Part shown: positions 16,103 to 25,723 of the stretch, one piece after another
How the letters are laid out: each line of letters opens with the position of its first letter
Numbering within the stretch: the first letter of the stretch is position 1
Assembly: GCF_019800665.1 (NCBI RefSeq)
Contig: NZ_JAHVKO010000002.1
Location: 248,001 to 312,000, forward strand
Source of the DNA: Microbulbifer agarilyticus
Lineage (GTDB): Bacteria > Pseudomonadota > Gammaproteobacteria > Pseudomonadales > Cellvibrionaceae
DNA length: 64,000 nt
Direction: 5' to 3'
The notes under the pieces: generated by a model
What the model saw: the letters and a program-made list of their open reading frames with translations, nothing else
Told to the model about the DNA's origin: nothing
Database searches by the model: none
Position numbers and translations under genes: made by a program

Positions 16103-18358
16103 TTAGAAATTTGCGGTAAATGCGACACCGTAGTGCCGTGGAGGGGTGTATTGACCAAAGTTAGAGACGGGCGGAATCAGGATCACCCGCGCATAGCGCT
16201 CATCGGTGAGGTTTCGCCCATAGAGACTGATCTCATACTTCTCGTCGATATTGAGCCCAAGACTCAGATTGTGGAACGCGGTTGTATCCACCAATCCGAG
16301 CGGATCATTACCGAAGATCGTTTGATACTCATCGCGCCAGCGATAATTGTAATTTGCTGTGAAGGCGCCAAAGCTGAGATCCCGAACGTAATCCGCACCG
16401 ATACCCAGAGTTTTCTCTGGTGCATTGCGGATCACGAGACCGGAGTTGTCGGTCGCAATACCGTTGCCACTAATATCTGCGAAGAATTCGTTATATTCCG
16501 TATCCAGCAGCCCCACATTCATAAACAGACTGAGATTTGCGGTAATCACTGCGGTCAGTTCAACTTCAAGTCCCTGGATGTCCACGTCGGATGCATTTCT
16601 CACCACAGTGCTAACGGACCCGGTTGAGTCAGGAACAATCACATCTTCCTGCTTATCGGAATAGTCACTGACAAATGCGGTCGCATTCAGACGCACACGG
16701 TTGTTCAGCCACTCGCTCTTAACGCCCGCTTCCAATGTATCCACGTATTCTGGGTCATAGGACTGCATTCCGTAGACATCTTGGGTTCGCGCAAAGAAAC
16801 CACCGCTCTTAAAGCCTTTTGCATAGGATCCAAACAACATAACGTCCGGATTGAGTGCATATTGAAGGGCGATGCGCGGAGAGAATTCATTCCAGTCGTC
16901 TTTCATGGCAGTAATCGGGCCGGCCGGGACGACTACCATATCGGCGGGCACATAAGTCAGCTCACCGCTGCTACCGCGGAATGTCTTCTCTTCTTGGGTA
17001 TATCGCCCACCGAGATTCAGCATCAACGCGTCTGTCAGCTGCCAGTCGACGCTGGCAAATAGTGAATAGGCAGTATTGTCTCCTTCACCGGTCAGATCCT
17101 GGGAAATGTCACCCGGATTATCACCGACGCCGAAGAAGTACCACATATCGTAGCTTTCCTGCGTCTGCCAGTAGTCGGACTCCCAGTAATACACACCGGC
17201 TGTCAGGTTCATGCTATCGTTCAGATCACCGTTGATTCGGAACTCCTGGCTCGTTTGAGAGTACCGATGGGCGGCCTCGACATGCAGGAACGGGTTGCGA
17301 TTCGCATCGTATTCCACGCGAAAATCTTCTTCGCGGTCCACGTGCCCGGTGATAGCGGTCATCTGCCAGTCGCCAACCATCCAGTTCATCGTCAGGTTCG
17401 CGTAGTCGTTTGTAACGGTGGATGTATTCGGCGCATTTACCGAACTTTTTCCCTCGCCACTTTCGTCGTCAAACTCCATACACCCGGAACCGAATGGCAC
17501 ATCGGCCACAGGAATGCCAGGTACGGCTCCCCCCAACGTCGACCAGCAGGCAATACTGTCGGTGGTGCGACTGAAGTTAGACCAGGCACCCACTTCGGAA
17601 TCATCCTCAATGCGCTCGAACGTTAACGCCACGTCGAATGTATCAGTCACATCGTATGCAAAGGTTGCCCCTAGCTGCTGATAGTCGACGTCACCCAGGT
17701 CTTCGTTGATGATATTGTTTTCCACATAGCCATCGTGTTCGGTCTTGTTTGAGTAGAGTTTGACACCACCACTCTCACCGACAGGCGCATTTAATACGGC
17801 ACTGATTTCCCGCTTATCCCAGTCACCGGCACCCACTTTCACGCGCGCGCCCCATTCTTTGGTGGGTGCGGTACGGATCACATTTACGGCACCGGCAATG
17901 GTGTTCTTGCCAAACAATGTCCCCTGCGGCCCCCGCAAGACTTCCACGCGTTCGATATCAAAGTTGTGCAACAGTTGTCCGGCGGCAACCCCAAGGTAAA
18001 CACCGTCGAGAATCACCCCTGCCGGGGGATCCAGGCTCTTGTCAGTTTCCTGAAAGCTAATACCGCGGATAGAAATAGAGGCGCCATTGTTTCCCGGGAT
18101 TTGGTCAATGGAGACATTGGGAACATAGTCCTGGACATCCTGCAGGCTTTGGACTGCGGGGTTATCCAATTGAGTGGAAATTGCGGTAACCGAAACCGGC
18201 ACATCCTGCATGGATTCAGCGCGTTTTCGAGCAGTAACCGTGACTTCCTCAAGCGCTAATTTTTCCTCTTGCGCAAATGCTGAGCTCGGAAAACTTGACA
18301 CCACAGAAATAGAACCCACTGCGGCCACGGCAGCTGCAATCTTATTCATCTTTATCAT
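16103..18358 (-). CDS. TonB-dependent outer-membrane receptor 1
   Basis: The 751-residue protein has a signal peptide ending at SSAFAQ, then the TonB-contact region LALEEVTVTARKRAES. A plug domain follows with VLRGPQGTLFGKNTIAGAVNVI, then a ~600-residue beta-barrel ending in Phe (GVAFTANF). It belongs to the Cellvibrionales/sphingomonad-type receptors that import hydrophobic or complex organic compounds with energy from TonB. The upstream frame extends to 18424, but ATG 18358 has GGAG at seven bases and begins the signal peptide. It is paralogous to the next receptor gene and has its own operator-bearing promoter. Confidence 0.92.
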   Translation of the reverse strand: MIKMNKIAAAVAAVGSISVVSSFPSSAFAQEEKLALEEVTVTARKRAESMQDVPVSVTAISTQLDNPAVQSLQDVQDYVPNVSIDQIPGNNGASISIRGISFQETDKSLDPPAGVILDGVYLGVAAGQLLHNFDIERVEVLRGPQGTLFGKNTIAGAVNVIRTAPTKEWGARVKVGAGDWDKREISAVLNAPVGESGGVKLYSNKTEHDGYVENNIINEDLGDVDYQQLGATFAYDVTDTFDVALTFERIEDDSEVGAWSNFSRTTDSIACWSTLGGAVPGIPVADVPFGSGCMEFDDESGEGKSSVNAPNTSTVTNDYANLTMNWMVGDWQMTAITGHVDREEDFRVEYDANRNPFLHVEAAHRYSQTSQEFRINGDLNDSMNLTAGVYYWESDYWQTQESYDMWYFFGVGDNPGDISQDLTGEGDNTAYSLFASVDWQLTDALMLNLGGRYTQEEKTFRGSSGELTYVPADMVVVPAGPITAMKDDWNEFSPRIALQYALNPDVMLFGSYAKGFKSGGFFARTQDVYGMQSYDPEYVDTLEAGVKSEWLNNRVRLNATAFVSDYSDKQEDVIVPDSTGSVSTVVRNASDVDIQGLEVELTAVITANLSLFMNVGLLDTEYNEFFADISGNGIATDNSGLVIRNAPEKTLGIGADYVRDLSFGAFTANYNYRWRDEYQTIFGNDPLGLVDTTAFHNLSLGLNIDEKYEISLYGRNLTDERYARVILIPPVSNFGQYTPPRHYGVAFTANF

Positions 18359-18515
18359 GGATTTCTCCGTAGAAATTTCGTAATCCCGAAACGCCCGATC
18401 TTCCGAACACCTTGCTCCCGGCATTCAGATACTGCTGTTTTCAAACTGAGCAGACGAAACGGCTTTCATTAGTTACCACTGAACCACCTTCACCAAAATA
18501 CCATTCATGCAAACA

Positions 18516-18537
18516 AAACAATCAGGATGTACGGTTT
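18516..18537. promoter_or_regulatory. Palindromic operator 2 (22-bp form)
   Basis: AAACAATC-AGGATG-TACGGTTT. It lies immediately downstream of the predicted -10 box of TonB receptor 1, an ideal place for repression. The right half carries one deviation (CGG for CTG). Confidence 0.68.
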
Positions 18538-18539
18538 AT

Positions 18540-18567
18540 AATATAGCCATATTTCTTTTTGTTGCAA
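18540..18567 (-). promoter_or_regulatory. Predicted sigma-70 promoter of TonB receptor 1
   Basis: Read leftward, TTGCAA and TATATT are separated by 16 bases, and operator 2 follows the -10 box directly. The leader to the ATG is ~180 bases. Confidence 0.5.
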
Positions 18568-18773
18568 TACAAATTGCTAGCGCATTTCACAAGCGAGTTG
18601 TGCGAAAAGTGGGGCAGAATATGGATGTAAAAAAGATGGCCGAAGCAAAGAGATTCGGTAGTAGCTAGTGAATTAATTTATTGAATGACGACAACTTCCC
18701 TCCCCCCATTTCGAGCATAGCTATTTCTCGAGGATGTGAAAAAGGTGTAGAAAATTGGTAAAGAGAAAGCGCG

Positions 18774-18809
18774 GGTGAAGAACTTCCTGGGATTAGGAAG
18801 TCCTTCACC
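18774..18809 (-). terminator. Long hairpin after TonB receptor 2
   Basis: A 14-bp stem with one A/C mismatch (arms GGTGAAG-A-ACTTCC and its complement) and an eight-base loop lies 17 bases beyond the stop codon. There is no clean T-tract, only a pyrimidine-rich stretch, so it may terminate weakly or stabilise the transcript end. Confidence 0.5.
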
Positions 18810-18826
18810 GCATCGACCAGAGCGCT

Positions 18827-21175
18827 CTAGAAATCAGCAGTAAACTGCAATCCGTATGTGCGCGGAGCGTTGTACATACCCATCTGGGAGAGCCCGCCGA
18901 TTTTTACCAAACGTGCGTAGCGCTCGTTCGTCAAATTTCGGCCATAGAGACTGATCTGATAGGACTCATCGATCGTGAGGTTTGTACTCAAGCTATGCAG
19001 CCCCATCGAATCAACATGCCCACGAGGATCATTGAAGAACTCGCTCTCATATTCATCGGACCAGCGGTAGCTATAGTTCACTGACAGCTCGCCAAGTGGC
19101 GTTTCACGATAGTAATCGAAACCTGCACCGAAAGTACTATCCGGAGTGTTGCGTAGTTTCAAGTAAGTGTTATCGGTCGGAATCGCGCCCTCACCAGGGA
19201 ACGCCTCACCATCAACATCCGCAAAGAACTCATTGTATTCAGCATCCAGAATCCCGGCCATCATGTAGATGCTCAGGTCGGTAGTAAGTGCCGCCTGCAG
19301 CTCGAGCTCTAGCCCTGAAATCTCCACATCACCGGCGTTACGTACAATCGTATTTACCTGGCCACCTTCTTCCGGAACAAGAATTTCTTCCTGCTTGTCC
19401 GTGTAGTCGGTCATAAATGCGGTTGCGTTGAAGCGAACACGGCTATCAAGCCATTCGCTCTTGAGACCGGCTTCATAGGTATCGACGTACTCTGGGTCAA
19501 ATGATGCAATCGCGGCGACATTTTGGGTTCGAGCAAAGAAGCCACCGCTCTTGAATCCCTTGGCATAGGACGCAAAGGTCATTACATCATCAGTCAGGTT
19601 GTATTGCAGAGCGATACGCGGAGAAAACTCGTTCCAGTCATCCGTCAGATTGCGTACAGGCCCCGGGGGAACAAACCCCTGCCCTAGAATTTGAGAATCC
19701 CAACCACCGGCTCCACCGGTAAAACTCTTCTCTTCCCAGGTATATCGACCACCAAGGTTTAACGAGAGGTCGTCAGTTAGCGCCCAGTCCAAGCTAGCGA
19801 ATAGCGCACTGGCTTCACTGGCAACGGAGCCATCGAGGTTTGCACTCACATCGTCAATGGGGAGCGGGAAAGGCACCACGCCGCCCATACCATCGGGGAT
19901 AGCAAAACCGGGGCCAAAGCCCAGGTAGTACCACATATTGAAGCTATCCTGATACTGCCTCGCATCGGACTCGAAATAGTAGACACCAGCGGTAAGGTTT
20001 ACATCTTCGTTGAACTGACCGTTGATGCGCAGTTCCTGGCTCAACTGAGAATATTCATGGCCACCGTCGACTGTCAGGAGCTGTACCGGGCTCGAATCCC
20101 ACTCATAGTTATACGCTTCCTGGCGGTCCTGATAACCGGTGACAGACGTCAACTGCCAATCGCCAAGGCCCCAGTTCATAGTCAGCGTTACGAAGTCATC
20201 CTCGATCGCACCGGTGTTCGGGCCATTTGTGGACACACGATCCTCATCGCTGCCCTGGTCCATACTCATACATCCGGAACCAAACTCGGGGTTGGTAGGA
20301 TCCGCGGGAATATCCACAATACCGGGAATAAACAGGCCACCGACACTGACGAGGCAAGCAATACTGTCATCCGCATTGAAATTCGAGAAAGCGCCACGCT
20401 CGGAATCATCATCAATTCGATCATAGGAGAACAATACGTCGAAGTTCTCTGTCACATCGAACGCAACAGCGACGCCCAACTTGAGAGAGTCCAACCCCCC
20501 AGCATCTTTGCCGGTGGTGGTATTCTTCCAGTAACCATCGCTTTGTTTTTTGTTTACAGAAAGCTTGAGGCCACCAGATTCGGTAAGTGGTGTGTTTACT
20601 ATCGCCTTGGTTTCCAGAAGACCGAAGTCGCCGACGCCCAATTGCAGCTTCGCGCCATACTCTTTGGTCGGTTTTGAGCGAATAACATTCACTGCGCCGC
20701 CAGTCGTATTCTTACCAAACAGGGTCCCCTGGGGACCACGCAAGACCTCAACCCGCTCCAGATCGAAGCTGTCCATCAGTTGGCCAGCGGTGGTACCCAT
20801 GAATACGCCGTCCACGATCACACCGACCGGGGCTTCCATGCTCTTGTCGGGATCCTGATGGCTAATACCACGGATGGAAATTGCAGCACCATTGGCGCTC
20901 GCAGGACCAAAGTCGAAATTCACATTAGGGGAATAATTATTGATGTCTTGCAGGCTTTTGACTGCCGCATTTTTCAGCTGTGTCGAGATCGCGGTAACCG
21001 AGACTGCAACGTCCTGCAGAGATTCTGTCCGCTTACGTGCGGTAACCGTAACTTCCTCGAGAGCAACCTTCTCCTCTTGTGCATGCCCCAAAAGTGGCAT
21101 CGCCATGAGGGTGGACACTGAGCCAGCCAAAGCCATCCCAGCGGTAATCTTGTTTAGTTTCCTTGTTGTGCGCAT
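18827..21175 (-). CDS. TonB-dependent outer-membrane receptor 2
   Basis: The 782-residue protein has a signal peptide ending near LLGHAQ, then VALEEVTVTARKRTESLQD. The plug follows with VLRGPQGTLFGKNTTGGAVNVI, and the C-terminal barrel ends in Phe (LQFTADF). It is clearly paralogous to receptor 1 over the full length (shared NDWNEFSPRIALQYNL, YAKGFKSGGFFARTQ). The loops differ, for example an extra glycine/proline-rich insertion near residue 430. This suggests a tandem duplication followed by divergence in ligand. Its upstream region carries operator 3. Confidence 0.93.
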   Translation of the reverse strand: MRTTRKLNKITAGMALAGSVSTLMAMPLLGHAQEEKVALEEVTVTARKRTESLQDVAVSVTAISTQLKNAAVKSLQDINNYSPNVNFDFGPASANGAAISIRGISHQDPDKSMEAPVGVIVDGVFMGTTAGQLMDSFDLERVEVLRGPQGTLFGKNTTGGAVNVIRSKPTKEYGAKLQLGVGDFGLLETKAIVNTPLTESGGLKLSVNKKQSDGYWKNTTTGKDAGGLDSLKLGVAVAFDVTENFDVLFSYDRIDDDSERGAFSNFNADDSIACLVSVGGLFIPGIVDIPADPTNPEFGSGCMSMDQGSDEDRVSTNGPNTGAIEDDFVTLTMNWGLGDWQLTSVTGYQDRQEAYNYEWDSSPVQLLTVDGGHEYSQLSQELRINGQFNEDVNLTAGVYYFESDARQYQDSFNMWYYLGFGPGFAIPDGMGGVVPFPLPIDDVSANLDGSVASEASALFASLDWALTDDLSLNLGGRYTWEEKSFTGGAGGWDSQILGQGFVPPGPVRNLTDDWNEFSPRIALQYNLTDDVMTFASYAKGFKSGGFFARTQNVAAIASFDPEYVDTYEAGLKSEWLDSRVRFNATAFMTDYTDKQEEILVPEEGGQVNTIVRNAGDVEISGLELELQAALTTDLSIYMMAGILDAEYNEFFADVDGEAFPGEGAIPTDNTYLKLRNTPDSTFGAGFDYYRETPLGELSVNYSYRWSDEYESEFFNDPRGHVDSMGLHSLSTNLTIDESYQISLYGRNLTNERYARLVKIGGLSQMGMYNAPRTYGLQFTADF

Positions 21176-21834
21176 TTGTCTCTCCCATCGCTTTTAGTGG
21201 TTCCCCACCGGGTTGCAGTCCTTCCCTTGAGAAGGTCAGCCCCTTGACCCCGGTGGCACATGAACAACTCGACATTGGTCAGCGGTTTAATTTTTATGCT
21301 GCGTAACCAATATCAGCCCTACCACAAAACAATCAGGACGTACTGTTTATGCTATACAGCGAATTGGGCCCATGGCAAGCGGCTTTTTACTTTAATTTCA
21401 AGAAAAATGGTCTGACGCAGAATCAAAGGCGCACAAACGCAACCACAGCATGCGAATAAAGTATTACCAATGCGTACGCCATCCTTTTGATTTTTATCAA
21501 GATTTTAATGAGCGTTGAGCGTAAACGGGCGGAAAGCCGAGGCGCACCACACGCTACAGAATGAGACGGTTCTTCCCGCATATGAGAGGAAAAAATCCAG
21601 GATTTGGATGATAGAAAAAGAAAATTTTGTCGAGATGAAATGAGGAGGGATAGAACTATGCTTTCGTAGATCGGAAAATGACCGGTCAATCCGTGATGCG
21701 CGATCTATTGAAAGATCACATTTCTAAAGAATCTCGCAAATAGAGCGCATGGACTTTCAAATAATTAAAAGTCCTTTCTCAGTAACACTCATATTGAAAG
21801 CGCTATTTTGAATATGCCGAGAGCACTCAGAGAC
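21176..21834. other. Intergenic region upstream of TonB receptor 2
   Basis: These 659 bases hold operator 3 and the probable promoter of receptor 2. The part from ~21360 to 21834 is AT-rich and shows no supported gene. An 88-codon frame at 21423-21689 on the minus strand lacks a ribosome-binding site and any family resemblance. Confidence 0.6.
21327..21348. promoter_or_regulatory. Palindromic operator 3 (22-bp form)
   Basis: AAACAATC-AGGACG-TACTGTTT, differing from operator 2 at only two bases. Read leftward, TTGCCA and a TATAGC-like -10 lie directly before it, the same geometry as at receptor 1. Confidence 0.72.
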
Positions 21835-22254
21835 TTACCTTAGATCCGGGTTCTTTTCGAATGCAGGCAGCTCACTATCCACCGGAGACCAGTGCGCAGC
21901 AGAAGAGCTCCAACAACTGGTGCCAACCTGCACCCAACTGCTGTCGTCGAGTGAACCTGCTTTGATGAAAGTGACCGTATCCAGCTCCTCGACATTGCTG
22001 AGAACCTGAGACCCACAGGTCGGACAAAACCCCCGCGAAACATGGGAGCCGTCGGTACCTTCTGTGGTATAGCTCTTGAGACTACCACGCTTGGTCAAAG
22101 CTTCTGAGGAGATAAGGACAATCGTCACTTTGCCGCTACCACTCACTCTTTGACAGTCTTTGCAATGGCAGTGCAGCGCCGTCAATACATGTTCCCGCGG
22201 AAATTCGTAACGAATCTCTCCACAAAGGCAGCCGCCTTTCACGATACTTGTCAT
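21835..22254 (-). CDS. GFA/CENP-V-like zinc-binding protein
   Basis: The 139-residue protein has the GFA-family zinc motifs GGCLCGEIRYE, LHCHCKDCQRVSGS and FCPTCGSQVL. The Cys set matches the fold of glutathione-dependent formaldehyde-activating enzyme and centromere protein V. Most family members have no known substrate; some act on glutathione adducts of aldehydes, which would suit an aldehyde-producing oxygenase upstream (inference). It is the last gene of the leftward group SDR, SnoaL-like, oxygenase 1, GFA, with a 114-bp gap before it. Confidence 0.8.
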   Translation of the reverse strand: MTSIVKGGCLCGEIRYEFPREHVLTALHCHCKDCQRVSGSGKVTIVLISSEALTKRGSLKSYTTEGTDGSHVSRGFCPTCGSQVLSNVEELDTVTFIKAGSLDDSSWVQVGTSCWSSSAAHWSPVDSELPAFEKNPDLR

Positions 22255-22368
22255 AACTAACTACTCCGTTGTCTTGTACGACTAGTCCAGGATCTCTATA
22301 AACGGAAAAATACTCTTTCGAGCTAAAGCCAACGGCTATATCACGTAACGCCTCATCCCGTTTATTTG

Positions 22369-23811
22369 CTAACCATTTAAAGTCAAACCGTTCATCCAAT
22401 TTGCATGGAATCCATTCGGTACCCGCGACGGGATATACACCTTTGCGATGGGACCGCTATCCACATTCCCTGCATCAAGTATGGCAAGATAGCGTCCGTC
22501 TTCAGGGTGATTAACATACGTCATCAGATAGCCATCCTCTTCCTTCTCGCTGTCTGGATTAGGGATATGTACCGGTTCCCCAGCATTCGCTCCTTCGCCA
22601 TAGTCCCAGAGCGTAGATTTACCAGTATCCATGTCGTATGCAATTGTGCCGTTATAGCCATGATTAGGGCTTTCGCCCCACTCCTCGGTAGCCGCGGCAG
22701 CAAAGCCATAACGATAGGACTGTCCACATCGACGGTCGTCAGATCGAGAAAACTCGCAGTAGGTAGCCCCCACCTTCTCATTCGTCACTGCACCAGTCTT
22801 CAGATCCAGCGTTAGTCTATGCATATTGCGCATTTGTTGTTCGACACCTGTACCCAAATCATTGGATACCGGCATGCTCTTCATCCACACATAGTCAATG
22901 TAGAGCTTTTGCCCACTCTGGAAACCATTACAGAAATGCCAGCTGAAGAACGTCGGCGCCTCGAACCATTGTGCTTCCCCACCATCTCGATGTACTACAA
23001 ATATTCGGGTGGCACGGTCACCTTCCCAGACAAACGGGTTTTTGCCTTTCATCGCCGCTTCGATATCCGGAAACGCTGGCGCGAAAAAGCCGACGATATA
23101 GTCACCACAAATCTGCATATCGTGGACCATTGCGCGGCGATGCATACCGTGAATGGGAATGGAACGCTTGTGTGCACCGGACTTGTCGAATATTTGGACG
23201 GTAAAATACGGAGGCGTAAAGGTTTGTGTATTCGAGATAAGCTCACCGGTCCGGCCGCAGATTTTCGGATGCGCGGTTAACCCTTCGCCGGCTGTCAACA
23301 AACCGTCATAGTTATATTCATCTGCAGAAGAGAGGTCCGGACTCATGATATGAGGAAACCCCGCCTCAAACAGCGCAAATAGCTTGCCTCCATGAAGGAG
23401 AACATTGGTATTTGCAGGGTTTTTCATCGGGCTGGGTGAGCCTCCAGCAGCAATGGTTTCTTCATCTACGGGGAATGGCTTCCCGTGACTCCCCCAACAG
23501 GCACGTTTCAACTGTTCTTCGACTTTAAACCACTGTGTTCTCACCCAGCGATTGCGATAATGTACACGGCCATCCTTGAAATAGACCGCATGGATCATGC
23601 CGTCGCCATCCACTGGATACACGTAGTGATCTGGCTGCCAGGCAACGTTTGGACCATTCCGCATGAAGGCACCGGTAATATTCTCCGGGAGTTTACCCTC
23701 AACTCGCAGCCCGCCTTCCCCCTCTTCAAACGTTGACTCTTCCAAAACAGGGGCATAATTCCCCTGTAGGTAGGGAAAACGTGAAAGATCCATCTCGGGC
23801 CGTGTAGCCAT
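22369..23811 (-). CDS. Carotenoid-cleavage-type oxygenase 1 (RPE65 family)
   Basis: The 480-residue protein is a seven-bladed beta-propeller, non-haem iron oxygenase. The four iron-binding histidines are visible at about 181 (TAHPKI), 230 (MVHDMQI), 292 (FSWHFCNGF) and 469 (GFHANWM). Family members split a C=C bond to two carbonyl products in carotenoids, stilbenes or phenylpropenes. The N-terminal MDLSRFPYLQGNYAPV is nearly shared with the second copy at 39890. The ATG at 23811 has AGGAG eight bases upstream. It is grouped with an SDR and a SnoaL-like protein. Substrate unknown. Confidence 0.9.
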   Translation of the reverse strand: MATRPEMDLSRFPYLQGNYAPVLEESTFEEGEGGLRVEGKLPENITGAFMRNGPNVAWQPDHYVYPVDGDGMIHAVYFKDGRVHYRNRWVRTQWFKVEEQLKRACWGSHGKPFPVDEETIAAGGSPSPMKNPANTNVLLHGGKLFALFEAGFPHIMSPDLSSADEYNYDGLLTAGEGLTAHPKICGRTGELISNTQTFTPPYFTVQIFDKSGAHKRSIPIHGMHRRAMVHDMQICGDYIVGFFAPAFPDIEAAMKGKNPFVWEGDRATRIFVVHRDGGEAQWFEAPTFFSWHFCNGFQSGQKLYIDYVWMKSMPVSNDLGTGVEQQMRNMHRLTLDLKTGAVTNEKVGATYCEFSRSDDRRCGQSYRYGFAAAATEEWGESPNHGYNGTIAYDMDTGKSTLWDYGEGANAGEPVHIPNPDSEKEEDGYLMTYVNHPEDGRYLAILDAGNVDSGPIAKVYIPSRVPNGFHANWMNGLTLNG

Positions 23812-23888
23812 CGCCAAACTCCTAACTTATCCTTATTTGTTCAGGTCGCCTTACCACGAGTAGCGCCAACGCTCCGCGTACATTTCCC

Positions 23889-24407
23889 CTATAGGGCCGC
23901 AGATACCTCTGTGTTGGCTACGCGTTCCATCGCACGCGCAAACAAATCCAAATTACCCTTTGATCCAAATACCTCAAGGCGCGATTTCAAAATTTTCCAC
24001 TTTCCACCAATTCGCTGATAGGAATTGGTGTACTCACCAATCACGGTAATAACATCTTCGGGCCCGGCCACCGGCATCGATGCATCGGGAAAAATAATAT
24101 GATCTGCGACCATATAGGCTTTACAGCTTGGTAACTCGCCCGACACGTCGACCCGAAAATTTGTAATTACGTGGTGCGTTAGATCAAACCCACCGATGTT
24201 GTGCCGCAACCGGCTAACCCACTCATCCGCATCCTTGGGCTTATCTGGCGAAACCGTTGGATCGACAGCGGGGCCATAATCAAGATACAGTTCATCGGCA
24301 AAGCATCGCCGTACCTTTTGCCAGTTTTTTCGATCAAGACCTTCGGCGTAAGCGTAGTAACTGGCACGAAACGAAGACTCTAACTGGAGAAAATCAGTTT
24401 CATTCAT
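23889..24407 (-). CDS. SnoaL/NTF2-like protein a
   Basis: The 172-residue protein has the NTF2-like cone fold pattern: a first helix pair (SSFRASYYAYAEGLDRKNWQKV), then CFADELYLDYG, LTHHVITNFRVDV and a closing strand KWKILKSRLEV. Such proteins serve as isomerases, dehydratases or small hydroxylase subunits. It lies between oxygenase 1 and an SDR in one leftward group, and a second NTF2-like gene adjoins oxygenase 2. This points to a role tied to the oxygenase product. The exact reaction is unknown. Confidence 0.78.
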   Translation of the reverse strand: MNETDFLQLESSFRASYYAYAEGLDRKNWQKVRRCFADELYLDYGPAVDPTVSPDKPKDADEWVSRLRHNIGGFDLTHHVITNFRVDVSGELPSCKAYMVADHIIFPDASMPVAGPEDVITVIGEYTNSYQRIGGKWKILKSRLEVFGSKGNLDLFARAMERVANTEVSAAL

Positions 24408-24442
24408 TGGTTAGTCCCTGAGAATCAGTCGCGGTGATCGAG

Positions 24443-25213
24443 TTAGATTTTTGGAACCATACCTTCGGTAATGGTCACCGTATTATCGACCACCATTTCT
24501 GCTCCATTGACAGATACCGACTCATCTGAGGAGAGGAAAAGCACCATATTGGCCACATCCATTGGATCGCCAACCCAACTTTTCTTCATCTGCGCAGCAG
24601 TTACTGGATCGTGTTCCAAAACGATGTTGTACATCGTATCGAGCATTGGTGTGGACATATTGCCCGGATGGATAGAGTTACAGCGAACGCCATAACCAGC
24701 TTGAGCACTTAAACAAGCGACTGACTTAGTCATGCCTCGAATAGCACTCTTGGACGCGGCATAAGCAAAAATTGCTGGCCCGCCCTGGATGCTCGCAGTG
24801 GAGCACATATTAATGATTGACCCACGCCCTTGTGTTTTCATCACGCGAAGGGCGTGCTTACAGCCGAAAAATGTACCGTCGGTGCCCACCGCGTTGACTT
24901 TGCGCCATAGCGATTCAGTCGTCTGCTCAATCGTGGCCAGCTCGGCAATACCGGCGCAATTGAGAAGAATATCCAACGATCCGTAGTCCGAAACTACGTC
25001 ATCGACCAGGGTCTCCCAAGCGGATTCACTGGTGACGTCCAGTTTTACAAACGCTGCACCATCGATCTTTGCTGCTTCAACCTCTCCGCGTGCAACGTCG
25101 ATATCTGCCATAATCACCGAGGCACCCTCTTCAGCCAACCGCTTCGCTGATGCGAGCCCCAAGCCAGATGCAGCACCCGTGATAATCGCTACTTTACTAT
25201 CTACACGTCCCAT
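24443..25213 (-). CDS. Short-chain dehydrogenase/reductase (SDR)
   Basis: The 256-residue classical SDR has TGAASGLGLASAKRL (cofactor), NCAGIAELATIEQTTE, the Ser in INMCSTASIQG, and the YAASK catalytic pair. It is the first gene of the leftward group with SnoaL-like a, oxygenase 1 and GFA. Operator 4 lies 285 bp upstream in the divergent region. It likely oxidises an alcohol or reduces an aldehyde/ketone near the oxygenase step; substrate unknown. Confidence 0.87.
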   Translation of the reverse strand: MGRVDSKVAIITGAASGLGLASAKRLAEEGASVIMADIDVARGEVEAAKIDGAAFVKLDVTSESAWETLVDDVVSDYGSLDILLNCAGIAELATIEQTTESLWRKVNAVGTDGTFFGCKHALRVMKTQGRGSIINMCSTASIQGGPAIFAYAASKSAIRGMTKSVACLSAQAGYGVRCNSIHPGNMSTPMLDTMYNIVLEHDPVTAAQMKKSWVGDPMDVANMVLFLSSDESVSVNGAEMVVDNTVTITEGMVPKI

Positions 25214-25368
25214 GAAGTAACTGAGCCTCGTATTATTTTAAATTATTAAGACTTCCTGAAAGTTTGTACCACATATAAAAATTTTGCGCATCGAATCACG
25301 ATAAGCCGTTGAAAAGGCGTGATTACTTGTTCGTTGCATACTTCCGATAAGCTGACAAAGGTTGAAAT

Positions 25369-25452
25369 ATGCGCCAAGTAAATATCTCTTTCGATATTCA
25401 TACCGGCAAACATACCGTCATCAGACCTGGCGAAAGTGCGCTCTTACCGTAA
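25369..25452 (+). CDS. Possible 27-residue small ORF
   Basis: An ATG with AAGG seven bases upstream opens a 27-codon frame, starting MRQVNISFDIHTGK and ending GESALLP. It resembles the first beta-hairpin of a plant-type ferredoxin domain only faintly and could be a remnant. There is no further coding similarity after the stop. Weak evidence. Confidence 0.2.
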   Translation: MRQVNISFDIHTGKHTVIRPGESALLP

Positions 25453-25497
25453 GTACCACGCTTGCATTCCCTATGTTTGATCTGTACCTTATCAGAT

Positions 25498-25519
25498 AAA
25501 CAGTCAATGTGTACTGTTT
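25498..25519. promoter_or_regulatory. Palindromic operator 4 (22-bp form)
   Basis: AAACAGTC-AATGTG-TACTGTTT, one of the best inverted repeats of the set. It sits between the divergent SDR/oxygenase-1 group and the PPOX gene. Confidence 0.72.
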
Positions 25520-25723
25520 TTTAACGCATTTGAATCAGAAGGAAAGATTCGCTGTATAGAACACCGGCACAGATCGCCCATGACGGTAAAGTCGCATATG
25601 TCACGAATTGCAGTTTGCAATGAAAATATGACGAGCTGTTTCGATCTAACCCAGCTCTAACAGCAACAGCCTATTTCGGCGAAATAACTGTAGATTGGTC
25701 AAATAAGCAGGAGAGAAAATCCC

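Larger units (their letters stand above)
18359..18826. other. Intergenic region between the two TonB receptor genes
   Basis: These 468 bases are AT-rich and show no credible gene. They hold the promoter and operator 2 of receptor 1, a stretch without recognisable signals (18570-18770), and a hairpin just after receptor 2. Confidence 0.7.
25214..25723. other. Divergent regulatory region with operator 4
   Basis: This 510-bp gap separates the leftward SDR group from the rightward PPOX gene. It holds operator 4, long leaders on both sides (~285 and ~205 bases) and a 27-codon frame described separately. Confidence 0.6.

Noticed and set aside
15989..16627. 212-codon plus-strand frame opposite TonB receptor 1
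   Set aside because: It is antisense to the receptor barrel and no protein family is recognisable.
21423..21689. 88-codon minus-strand frame upstream of TonB receptor 2
   Set aside because: It has no ribosome-binding site, family resemblance or plausible codon pattern, and it lies in AT-rich intergenic DNA.
22136..22399. 87-codon minus-strand frame overlapping the GFA gene and the end of oxygenase 1
   Set aside because: It overlaps two well-supported genes on the same strand in another frame and has no motif.
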